DNA of 64,000 nucleotides, from contig NZ_JHZX01000001.1 of assembly GCF_000688335.1 (NCBI RefSeq), positions 3,100,001 to 3,164,000 of the forward strand, read 5' to 3'. The DNA is from Sediminibacter sp. Hel_I_10 (GTDB lineage Bacteria; Bacteroidota; Bacteroidia; Flavobacteriales; Flavobacteriaceae). The notes below the pieces were generated by a model. That model saw nothing but the letters and a program-made list of their open reading frames with translations. It was not told the origin of the DNA and did no database searches. Position 1 is the first letter of the stretch. The number at the start of each line of letters is the position of its first letter. Shown piece after piece: positions 18,801 through 26,057 of the stretch. The translations under genes and the position numbers were made by a program.

Positions 18801-21800
18801 TAATTTTGAAATCTACGTCACGTTAACCACAACGGGAATCTCACCTCATAGTTATAGTATCGACGGTGGGGCATTTCAAATGCAAACAGCGCCATTTACA
18901 ATATCAAATGTATCGTCAGGAAGTCATACAGTTGAAGTACAAGATGCCAATGGTTGCGGTAATTTAGTGACTGTTATTATTGAGACACCAATAGGATTAA
19001 CTCCGTCAATAACGGCCTTGCCATCGTGCTCTGATGACGATGGTACTATTACGGTAACTGGTGTAGGTGGTTCTGGCACGTATGCCTATAGCATAAGTCC
19101 AAATCCAGCTTCAGTATCAGTTTCTGGCAATGTGTTTTCTGGGGTACCTTCGGGAGTTTATACCGTGACAATGACAGATACCGTGACCTCATGTGCCGAA
19201 ACAGTTTCAGTAACATTAGATGCTGCAACTCCAGTAGATTTTACAGCTGCAAGCACTGACGTTACATGTAATGGTGGAAATAACGGTACAATCACAGTAG
19301 ATTTACCTTCAAGCAATGATAATCCGGTGTATACTTATGAGATTATTGCTCCAATAGTTTTACCTGCTCAAAATTCTAATGTATTTACAGGCTTGTCTGC
19401 AGAAACATATACGGTTCGGGTAACTTCAGGAAGAGGATGTGTCGCTACGGAAGCTGTTGTTATTGGAGAGCCACAAGTATTGGAAGTATCGGGAACAGCA
19501 ACAGATTTTGCATGTGCTTTAGATAATTCAGTAAATACTTCAACAATTACAATTACAGAAATAGGAGGTATTGCACCATATACTTATAGTATTGACGGAA
19601 CCAATTATTTTACTACAAATACGTTTGATGTCATTGATGATGGATCCATTCAGAGTATCACGATTTATGTTAAGGATGCCAACGGATGTCTAGATTCAGA
19701 TACCCTTATAATTAATCCATTGCCATCTTTATCATTAGCGACTGCAACTATTGCGACTCCTATTGACTGTAATGATACTGGTTCAGTATCTATATCTGTA
19801 ACGGGTGGATCGGGTAATTTTACCTATCAGATGCTGCCAAGTGGAGCACCTCAGTCTTCTAATGTATTTAATATTACAGGCCCAGGAGATTATTATTTCC
19901 AAGTTAATGATACAGATACGGGTTGTAACATTTCAACAGCTGCTATTACAATCGCTCCATATAATACCATTGAGGCTGTTTTGATTGCCACAGCATCAGT
20001 CACCTGTTTTGGTGAAAGTAATGGAGAATTAGAATGGACTGTGAGTGAATTTACAGGAAATTATAACTATGAAGTATTCAATACTGCCGGTACGTCTGTA
20101 ACAGGAAGTGTTGCAGCTAATACAGCTACTAATCCACAGATTATTGCAGGGTTGTCTGCCGGTAATTATACAATTGTACTTACCGAGACGGATACACCAT
20201 TTTGTTCCACGACCACTAATGTGGTTACAGTGGGTTCCCCTTCGGAAACCTTAGCTCTAGACTTGACGGAGAGTTCAAACGTGACCTGTTCGGATGACCA
20301 GGGCACGATCACCGCGGTTGCCACAGGTGGCTGGGGGGGCGTTGAGTACGAGCTTACCGGTGCAAGTACTGTCGGCTATTCTTCCAACGGGACCTTCACG
20401 GGCCTTTCCGCGGGGACCTATACGGTCAACGCGATGGACTCGGGTGGCTGTATCGCCTCCGGGACGATCACCCTAGAGGTGCCGTTGCCCATTGACGCGA
20501 CCTTCACGGCGAGCACGGGTACGCTCCTTTGCTTTGGCGACCAGGATGCGAGCATCACGGTGAGCAACGTTAGTGGCGGACAGGGCAGCAACTACACCTA
20601 TACATTGAACACGGTGCTGCCAACGGCGAGCACCTCCGGTCCACAGACCCTTAATGTGTTCACGGACCTAGCTGCGGGGACCTATAGCGTTGTGATCAAC
20701 GATGGCTACGGCTGTAGCAGGACCTCTGCGGATATCGTCATCGGTGCGCCGACGCCGATCACCGCGAGCCTTGTTACGGCAACGGCCCAGACCTGTCTGA
20801 TCGATGCCGAGCTTACGCTTAGCGCTAGCGGGGGTACGGGTGCCTACCAATACAGCGATGACAGCGGTTTTGCCACGGTACTAGGGACCTTCACGGCCTC
20901 TGCGACGTTCGACGTTGCACCGGGGACCTATTCCTATTACGTAAGGGATGCCAACGGCTGTGTGGCCACGGTCTCCAATGAGATCACGATAGAGCAGATC
21001 CCTGCACTGGAGCTCGAGCTTGAACTGGTCAACGCGACGATCAACTGCGCCGGCGACAATACCGGAGCGATCATCGCCACGGCCACTGGAGGACTTGGGG
21101 ACTATGTCTACATCCTCCAGGACGGTTCCGGTGTTGAGATCACCGATGCAGTTCAAAATAGCCCAGGGGTGTTTACCGGGCTTGTTGCCGGTGACTACAT
21201 CGTATTGGTGGAGAGCGGTGACTGTAGCGATGGGTCCCTACCGGTGAGCATCACGGAGCCCGATGCGCCTCTGGAGGTGAGCTTCGAGGTGTCGAACATC
21301 TCCTGTCCCGGTACCAACAACGGTGCTGTGGAGATCACGGCCACCGGTGGCACGGGCACGGTCCAATATGCGATCTCGCCCCAGCTCAACCAGTTCTTCT
21401 CGACCAACACGTTCGTGGACCTTTCACCGGGCACCTACGATGTGATCGTGCAGGACCAACTGGGCTGCTATGTGACCTTCGATTTCACGGTTACCGAGCC
21501 GGCACCGGTGATCCTTGGGATCGTTGCGGACTCTTTCTTCCCAGAGGTCTGCTTCGGCGAGGCCAACGGGGAGTTCAGCGTGGAGATCTCGGGCGGTGTG
21601 AAGCCCTACAGCGTGAGCCTTGACGATTACAACGGTGTGTACACCCAGGGGAGTGCCACACAGGCACAGTTTGACTTTACCGATCTGGTGGGCGGTGACC
21701 ATGTGGTCTTTGTACGTGACAGTAACGGCTGCGAGTCTGAGTGGAACATCAGCTTCCCCGAGTCGGTACGCATCGAGGCGGAGGTAGAGGTGTCCTTCAG

Positions 21801-22488
21801 CTGCGACAACAACAATGCGGTCAACGCGGTGACGGTAATGGTGGACGGTACGCTCACCGATACGGCGGAGCTGGACTATTCATTGGACGGCGGTCCCTAC
21901 CAGATGAGCAACGTCTTCACGGACGTTCCAACGGGAACGGACCACTATGTTGACGTAAGGCACACCAACGGATGTATCGTGACGACGAAGTTCTTCGAGA
22001 TCCCGGAGTTCGAGCCATTGGCGCTCGTGCTAGAGGAAGGGGAGCTCAACGAGATCGTGGCGGTTGCCACAGGTGGCACCGGCGATTATGAGTTCTGGCT
22101 CAACGGCGAGTCCCAGGGCGATAACAACGTGTTCACGATCTACGAGACGGGCACCTATAACATCACGGTTACCGATGGCTCGAGCTGTGAGCGTAGCGCT
22201 GCGATGGAGTATGAGTTCGTTGACATCTGTATCCCGAACTATTTCACGCCCAACGGCGACGGTATCCAGGATGGCTGGGCACCGGGCTGCTCGAACGGTT
22301 ACCCGAACCTTGAGTTCGACATCTTTGACAGGTACGGTCGCAAGGTGGCCTCGCTGAGACAGGGAGAGCTCTGGGACGGCAGGTACAACGGCAATGAACT
22401 GCCCACGGGCGACTATTGGTACGTGGTGAGCCCCAACAGCACCACATCGGACAGGGAGTTCGTGGGGAACTTTACATTATACAGGTAA
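12820..22488 (+). CDS. Giant SprB-like surface protein B with T9SS type B sorting domain
   Basis: A 3222-aa paralogue of the protein at 3302-11689. ATG 12820 gives a signal peptide ending SIAQ, and the mature part starts NHVPFTPRF. The order of parts is the same: N-terminal domain (GDIVLIGNNI, YAGLYWGAV), DUF11-like domain (LNYVIGFQNTGN), Cys-rich segment, a long series of SprB-type repeats, and the type B sorting domain (CIPNYFTPNGDGIQDGW). It is about 430 residues longer because it carries extra repeats in the middle. Repeats keep the spacing YxYSIDGxxF ... GTYTVTVxDxxxC. From base 20235 it carries the second copy of the GC-rich cassette. It has no PorP/SprF gene after it; the nearest is the one upstream. 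The likely role is a long cell-surface adhesin delivered by T9SS. Ligand unknown. Confidence 0.9.
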   Translation: MEKPTFSRIAIIGSFLLFALQSIAQNHVPFTPRFNQDLKGDIVLIGNNILGPSNDAFNNNTSYNHTVDMRYIDIDGDASTFSSSSADLNIPNPNCYQIKYAGLYWGAVTKGEQPITDIKFKGPTGGYNDIVGTIVYNADGTPTGDSFPYSCYADVTDIVTGLSNDLGTYTVGNISSAEGATAFMTPYNGTGYSAGWSLFVVYEDPTLPGKSITSFDGFSAISSSVNVDVPISGFRTVPAPAPVRANFAFAALEGDKPIENDRLVLNGVPLSAADRPANNFFNSSVTQLSALPVDNRNPNSTNTLGFDTGVMVVPNPSNNVIANDATSATVRLESNQDVYFQYFFAFAVEIIEPNIVLTKIVEDDLGNNIGGQTIGLAQSLNYVIGFQNTGNDNATNFQIRDILPINIVFDYPSDLILPAGVTVSSYNPATRELIFDIEDYLVEENDPAYEIRIEVMTVETCSQLADACSNIINNQAYARYNGSLNPNFEITDDPSFSSNTGCLISPQATNFLADLDDCTFEETITLCGDTVELTAANGYDSYSWSTSITGTPVIGTGQSITVTETGNYYVYNTAIAPCQSIVQSYDVTLFGSNTSNPVIPYADEVVICPNDGKELPLLFLCGANDSVNIETNISSASSIIWEVLDESSCSAVPNQDCANEDTGCTWNEVGTGPNYLANTAGQYRLTINYSGGCFLQFYFNVYQNLLSPTVSASDIICTTPGNITVGGVPSGYQYSIDGVNYQSSNSFTVDTPGNYTVYIQQEGVETNPCVFTVPDVQVRSRDFTVSAIINQPLCHGDKGSVHLAANDADPQYFFELYNGGTLVNSVGPNTQNSYTFENLNPGTYTATVETEDGCTHTEDFTIVDPPLLLATAALTVPLSCNDGEITVYPTGGTPPYFYFVNSGTDFQTVPEIVITESGVYNITVVDSNNCTATAAVTVIDVPAPNYNIISTNIECNGNLNSGAIIVDIPDASGTTLLYSIDGGVTFTNSPVFTGLSAGDYSIVVQYSVGGVVCLTEPQTVTISAAVAIEGTVSLTAPYTCSANGEITVTDVSGGTEPYTYSIDGTTFQSGNNFTDLTNGTYSVIVQDSNGCTSMVDEITILPLDPPTDLTFSSSALTCPTNVSTITITGTIGGTDPLEYQIIAPSSVSTGYQASPEFSGLESGTYTFQVKDANNCTYSESYTISPLAPITVVGQNINDVTCFGAGDGSVQFTVSGTTDFNYTINGGASTSGSSPIVLTGLSEVTYTITVTDANTNCEATASLTVNGPASVLAMTVDVTQITCEQNGSVIVNATGGWGGNTYSLTLPDGSVLPAQSSNTFVNLTQEGTYTVTAVDANNCTVTETFILNTSDLPVAVVDTTSDLCYDGINGATIEVTVTSGQAPFEYSVNGGAYQSNSTFSNLVPATYTVTVRDANGCTVTLSAQTISEQITLNTVLTKDLDCSVAPDAIITGTVTGGTAPFTYEVSINGGAYSALGATGSPFTYTTATPGTYQLQISGAQGCTAESGIITINPISPPALSLVAQTQPILCNGDTNGAIEITIDNTVGTAPFVINVNNDTTGTDFGTQTSGLPAGTYTVTLTDANLCTATDTVTIDQPDPIIVDFHTVDISCTSSGISQGSIIIDGVTGGTAPYNYFVTGTNGYSNSELNSSGSTSVTFDVVDFGLYQINVVDASGCSVLFQDVLVASPPTDLDINIATTVDCLSGGEAVVSIGSTLTSAGPFFFSIYQGPISVYPNPAGSWIPEDAAGSQSATFTGLTPGVLYTFIVYDASTNCSYYEPATAPVPTNSSLTATAVSANNITCTGNADGTVSFTVNSVYGTATTISYEVFDSLSMMSSGVSGTGVVPANGSLTVSDLGALPYGNYYVLISETSGSNSGCSVVTVPFNITESAIPLSLTVSVDQNANCNSNSGVISAIGHDGTSPYQYQITTTATAPSANDAQWASASTFNLDAGNYYVHVVDAYGCVVSSPVVLLPMDAIPVVAADVDNQCDTVEGNFEIYVTLTTTGISPHSYSIDGGAFQMQTAPFTISNVSSGSHTVEVQDANGCGNLVTVIIETPIGLTPSITALPSCSDDDGTITVTGVGGSGTYAYSISPNPASVSVSGNVFSGVPSGVYTVTMTDTVTSCAETVSVTLDAATPVDFTAASTDVTCNGGNNGTITVDLPSSNDNPVYTYEIIAPIVLPAQNSNVFTGLSAETYTVRVTSGRGCVATEAVVIGEPQVLEVSGTATDFACALDNSVNTSTITITEIGGIAPYTYSIDGTNYFTTNTFDVIDDGSIQSITIYVKDANGCLDSDTLIINPLPSLSLATATIATPIDCNDTGSVSISVTGGSGNFTYQMLPSGAPQSSNVFNITGPGDYYFQVNDTDTGCNISTAAITIAPYNTIEAVLIATASVTCFGESNGELEWTVSEFTGNYNYEVFNTAGTSVTGSVAANTATNPQIIAGLSAGNYTIVLTETDTPFCSTTTNVVTVGSPSETLALDLTESSNVTCSDDQGTITAVATGGWGGVEYELTGASTVGYSSNGTFTGLSAGTYTVNAMDSGGCIASGTITLEVPLPIDATFTASTGTLLCFGDQDASITVSNVSGGQGSNYTYTLNTVLPTASTSGPQTLNVFTDLAAGTYSVVINDGYGCSRTSADIVIGAPTPITASLVTATAQTCLIDAELTLSASGGTGAYQYSDDSGFATVLGTFTASATFDVAPGTYSYYVRDANGCVATVSNEITIEQIPALELELELVNATINCAGDNTGAIIATATGGLGDYVYILQDGSGVEITDAVQNSPGVFTGLVAGDYIVLVESGDCSDGSLPVSITEPDAPLEVSFEVSNISCPGTNNGAVEITATGGTGTVQYAISPQLNQFFSTNTFVDLSPGTYDVIVQDQLGCYVTFDFTVTEPAPVILGIVADSFFPEVCFGEANGEFSVEISGGVKPYSVSLDDYNGVYTQGSATQAQFDFTDLVGGDHVVFVRDSNGCESEWNISFPESVRIEAEVEVSFSCDNNNAVNAVTVMVDGTLTDTAELDYSLDGGPYQMSNVFTDVPTGTDHYVDVRHTNGCIVTTKFFEIPEFEPLALVLEEGELNEIVAVATGGTGDYEFWLNGESQGDNNVFTIYETGTYNITVTDGSSCERSAAMEYEFVDICIPNYFTPNGDGIQDGWAPGCSNGYPNLEFDIFDRYGRKVASLRQGELWDGRYNGNELPTGDYWYVVSPNSTTSDREFVGNFTLYR
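20235..22488 (+). repeat. GC-rich 3' cassette, copy 2 (end of giant gene B)
   Basis: Direct copy of 9436-11689 at an offset of 10799 bp with no indels. Differences include WGD/WGG at the start and a cluster near 22186-22201 that changes GCDRSES to SCERSAA. The stop codon is the last shared codon, after which the two flanks are unrelated. Just upstream, AT-rich DNA of the two genes is clearly homologous but far less similar, so the identity jump is sharp. Confidence 0.95.
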
Positions 22489-22561
22489 TAACTGTTAATT
22501 GAAATAGCGCTAAAACACTTTAGATACATACATAATTTTATATAATGAAGTTTATAAGGTA

Positions 22562-22603
22562 TTCGCCAAGCATGGTTTTCGCAAGGATCTCATGCTTGGC
22601 GAA
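22562..22603 (+). terminator. Perfect 13-bp stem-loop after the giant-gene operon, possible terminator
   Basis: Arms TTCGCCAAGCATG (22562-22574) and CATGCTTGGCGAA (22591-22603) pair perfectly around a 16-base loop. It lies 74 bp after the stop of giant gene B. The bases after it are AT-rich but lack a clean T-run, so it may be a terminator or another structured element. It probably separates the surface-protein locus from the glucan operon. Confidence 0.5.
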
Positions 22604-22771
22604 ACTTATTTACACTATTTTATATCATAAATAAGACTTGTATCTAAGCCTTTTTGGATTAACTTTCATATCACTATAAGTGTTAAAAACAGAAAGATCT
22701 TGAATAAAAAATAGAAGATTGAGTTCTTAAATTTTCTTAAACTTTTTAAATACATCCTAAAAAAAACAGCT

Positions 22772-22944
22772 ATACAACTTTTTAAATTACCTATACATTA
22801 CCCATACAGACACAACTAAAAGGCTTACTATAACGTTGTAGATGTGAAATTGTAATATTAGCAATCTCGCACTATAATTAGGTAAATTTACTAATATCGC
22901 AAATATTGGCAGCTTATTTTGTGATGTATGTTTTTTGTTGTGGT
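22772..22944 (+). promoter_or_regulatory. Control region of the first SusC operon, boxes shared with 63687-63859
   Basis: The 503 bp between giant gene B and the SusC start hold no gene. They contain CCTATACATTACCCATACA at 22790-22808, AACGTT at 22832 and a 22-bp box at 22923-22944 (GATGTATG then TTTGTTG). The same three elements occur after the last regulator gene with exactly the same spacing. ATACA occurs at 22772, 22793 and 22804, steps of 21 and 11 bp, as expected for sites on one face of the helix. The last box is 47 bp before ATG 22992 and may include the promoter core. Function is inferred from conservation only. Confidence 0.7.
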
Positions 22945-22991
22945 CTATTTTATCATTGTGTTAAGATTATGTTATAGTTTTGAAACATAAT

Positions 22992-25900
22992 ATGAAGCAC
23001 ATGGGAAAAAAACTCTTTTTTATTTTATTCATTTTCACTTCTACTTTAGTATTCTCACAAGAAGTTGCTATTACAGGAGTGGTTACAGATGAAGCGACCG
23101 GACAACCGATTCCCGGCGTAAATGTATTAGTAAAAAATACTACAATTGGTGCATCTACAAATTTTGATGGCATCTATACGTTGTCTAAAGTGCCCGTAGG
23201 TTCTACTTTGGTATTTAGTTATATTGGATATCAAAATTTTGAAGCCTATGTCTCTGATGAGTCAGCCATCAACGTATCCATGAAAGAAGATGCTGAGGCT
23301 CTTGATGAGGTTGTGGTAATTGGATATGGAACTCAAAAGAAACGAGACATTACAGGTTCTGTCTCTATAGTGAGCTCTGAAACTTTAGAAGAGTTTAAGC
23401 CCGTTAAAGTGGAGCAAGCGCTTCAAGGAACTGTATCTGGTGTAAATGTTACTAGTCAATCAGGATCTCCAGGAGCTGGTTTGGATATTAGAATTCGTGG
23501 TATTGGAGGCAATGGGGTAAATGGACCTACCGTCATTATTGACGGTTACGTTGGTGATTTGAGTGTATTGAATCCAAATGATATAGAAACCATTACTGTA
23601 TTAAAAGATGCTCAAGCGGCAATTTATGGAACTATTGGAGCTAATGGAGTGGTTTTAATTACGACTAAAAGTGGTAGAAAAAATCAAAAAACTAAAATTT
23701 CTTATAATACGTATACCGGATTTCAAGAGTCTTCGAGAAAATTACCTTTACTAAATGCTACGGAATATGCGCTGCTCTTGAATGAAAGTTACGCTGCAGG
23801 TGGTCAACAAATTCCATATAATAATGTGACTCAGTTAGGAGAAGGAACAGATTGGCAGGATGAGGTACTAAATGAAAATGTGCCAATTATTAGTCATGAT
23901 TTTAGCGTCACAGGAGGTTCAGAAAAAATTACTTACGCCATCAGTGGTTCACATTTGTATCAGCAGGGAATCATTGCGCCTAAAAAAACAGATTTTAGAA
24001 GAAATACGGCAAGACTTGGCCTTACAGCTGAGTTATCAGATAAAATGAAAGTAAATGCCAATATCATTTACACCTACATAGATCGAGATGCTGTTAATGA
24101 TTTTGGATTAGGATCGGTTTTATTTAATGCTTTAAATGCACCTTCTACAATCTCCCCTAGAAACAATGACGGTAGCTATTCTTTAATTCCAAGCACACCT
24201 GGTCTAGGTATTGAAATTATCAATCCATTGGCTCAGATTGAAAACACTTATAACGATTATGATTTAAGAAAATTAAATGGTACCGTGGGGTTAGAATACG
24301 ATGTTGTAAAGAATATATCATTAACGGCACGTTTGGGTTTTAACACGGGTAATAGTGAAGGGAAGACGTTTTTAAAGGAAATTGATTATGGTGGAAAAGT
24401 ATTTGATATACAAAGAAGTAGAGTAGATCAAAATGCTATAAATGATAACAATTACTCTTTAGATATCTTCGGAAACTATGAAAACACATTTTTAGATGCG
24501 CACAAAGTTACCTTTACTTTAGGAACTACCGTTTATCAAGAATTTGGTAATGGATTATTTGCTACTGGTTACGATGTACCTAATAACTCATGGCAATTTG
24601 CCGACATTTCATTAACAACAGGAACTAGTGAAGCACCAGATGTTAGTTCTTATGCTTATGATGAAAGACGTTTGTCGTTTTTTGCTAGAGCTCAATATGA
24701 TTTTAATGGGAAGTATTTATTTTCTGCAATGCTCAGGAGAGACTCTTCAACACGTTTTGGTCCAGACAAAAGAAACGGGTTATTTCCATCGTTTACTACT
24801 GGTTGGGTTGTTTCCGATGAGGGCTTTTTTGAAGACGTGGATATTATTGATTTTTTTAAACTTAGAGGAAGTTATGGGGTTTTAGGGAATGATCAAATTC
24901 CTAATAATGCTTATGTGAGTCTTTTAGGAGGTGAGGCTACTTATGTTCTCAACAATACTTTGGTTAACGGTCAGGCAACAGGTATTATTCCCAATTCAGA
25001 ATTGCAGTGGGAAGAGTCTAAAAAGTTTGATGTTGGTATAGATTTGAGATTGTTAAGAAATAAGGTTGATATCACAGCAGATTATTTTATAAACACTAGA
25101 GATAAACTCTTAATTGCAAATATTCCTGTTTCAGGCATAACAGGTTTCGCAGCGCCAGGAGGTTCCTCTCCAACGGTTAATGCTGGGAAAGTAGAAAACA
25201 AAGGTTTTGAATTTGCAATTAATTATAAAGAAAATTTTTCTGAGAACTTGAGTTTTTCTCTTGGCTATAACATTACTGGCCTTAAAAATGAAGTGCTTGA
25301 GGTAAATAATAGCACTGGTTTTATAGAAGGAGGTTCGTTTGGAGTAGGACAATTGGCACCATCTAGAATGGAAGTAGGACAACCTATTGGTTATTTCTAC
25401 GGATATCAAACAAACGGTATTTTCCAAACTCAAGCAGAAGTTGAAGCACATCCAAGTCAAGTAGATTTAGGCGCTAATGCAGCTCCTGGAGATATAAGAT
25501 ATGTTGACGTCAATGGTGATGGTAATATAGATGCAAATGATAGAACAAATATTGGTGATCCAATCCCAGATTTTACTATGGGGCTAAATTTCAAATTCGA
25601 TTATAAAGGATTTGACTTCAGTGCTTATACTTTTGCTTCAATTGGTAATGATATGGTTCGTAATTACGAAAGAACGCTTACTGATGTTAATAGATTAAAT
25701 TATCGATTGGATAGATGGACAGGTCCAGGAACTAGTAATTCTGTGCCAAGAGTAACCACTGCAGCAACTTCAAATAATGTGTTTTCAGACTTTTTTGTAG
25801 AAGATGCCTCTTATATAAGAATTCAGAATGTTCAATTAGGTTATACGCTTCCTGTAAAATTCACTGAAAAATTGGGAATTTCTAAATTCAGATTATACGG

Positions 25901-26045
25901 TCAGGTAAACAATCTTTATACGTTCACAGAATATAAAGGTTACGATCCGGGAGCTTCTAGTGGTGCTCCTATTGGGGGAGGCATTGATTTTGGATTTTAT
26001 CCAATACCAAGAACATATCTTTTTGGTTTGAATTTAAATTTTTAA
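22992..26045 (+). CDS. susC: SusC-like TonB-dependent transporter (glucan operon 1)
   Basis: A 1017-aa outer membrane transporter that would import oligosaccharides with energy from TonB. The frame extends to TTG 22980, but ATG 22992 (or 23001) gives a normal signal peptide ending VFSQ. Next comes a carboxypeptidase-regulatory-like domain (about 25-105, GVVTDEATGQPIPGVNV), a TonB-box-like stretch (DEVVVIGYGTQKKRDITG), a plug domain (GTVSGVNVTSQ to ANGVVLITTKSG) and the barrel, ending in the expected aromatic residue (NLNF). It is the first gene of an operon with SusD, a glycan-binding lipoprotein and GH16, so laminarin-type beta-1,3-glucan is the likely cargo. The conserved boxes just upstream probably control it. 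Confidence 0.93.
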   Translation: MKHMGKKLFFILFIFTSTLVFSQEVAITGVVTDEATGQPIPGVNVLVKNTTIGASTNFDGIYTLSKVPVGSTLVFSYIGYQNFEAYVSDESAINVSMKEDAEALDEVVVIGYGTQKKRDITGSVSIVSSETLEEFKPVKVEQALQGTVSGVNVTSQSGSPGAGLDIRIRGIGGNGVNGPTVIIDGYVGDLSVLNPNDIETITVLKDAQAAIYGTIGANGVVLITTKSGRKNQKTKISYNTYTGFQESSRKLPLLNATEYALLLNESYAAGGQQIPYNNVTQLGEGTDWQDEVLNENVPIISHDFSVTGGSEKITYAISGSHLYQQGIIAPKKTDFRRNTARLGLTAELSDKMKVNANIIYTYIDRDAVNDFGLGSVLFNALNAPSTISPRNNDGSYSLIPSTPGLGIEIINPLAQIENTYNDYDLRKLNGTVGLEYDVVKNISLTARLGFNTGNSEGKTFLKEIDYGGKVFDIQRSRVDQNAINDNNYSLDIFGNYENTFLDAHKVTFTLGTTVYQEFGNGLFATGYDVPNNSWQFADISLTTGTSEAPDVSSYAYDERRLSFFARAQYDFNGKYLFSAMLRRDSSTRFGPDKRNGLFPSFTTGWVVSDEGFFEDVDIIDFFKLRGSYGVLGNDQIPNNAYVSLLGGEATYVLNNTLVNGQATGIIPNSELQWEESKKFDVGIDLRLLRNKVDITADYFINTRDKLLIANIPVSGITGFAAPGGSSPTVNAGKVENKGFEFAINYKENFSENLSFSLGYNITGLKNEVLEVNNSTGFIEGGSFGVGQLAPSRMEVGQPIGYFYGYQTNGIFQTQAEVEAHPSQVDLGANAAPGDIRYVDVNGDGNIDANDRTNIGDPIPDFTMGLNFKFDYKGFDFSAYTFASIGNDMVRNYERTLTDVNRLNYRLDRWTGPGTSNSVPRVTTAATSNNVFSDFFVEDASYIRIQNVQLGYTLPVKFTEKLGISKFRLYGQVNNLYTFTEYKGYDPGASSGAPIGGGIDFGFYPIPRTYLFGLNLNF

Positions 26046-26057
26046 TAACTATTGAAT

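Noticed and set aside
9436-22488. Assembly artefact as the cause of the repeated cassette
   Set aside because: The two copies differ at 32 positions, including clustered amino acid changes, and have unrelated flanks on both sides. Collapse or chimerism would not give this. Local errors in the 1109-bp identical part cannot be excluded.
22489-22991. Small RNA or short gene in the 503-bp gap
   Set aside because: No open frame with a plausible start and no tRNA-like or riboswitch-like pattern was found. The conserved boxes are better explained as promoter elements.
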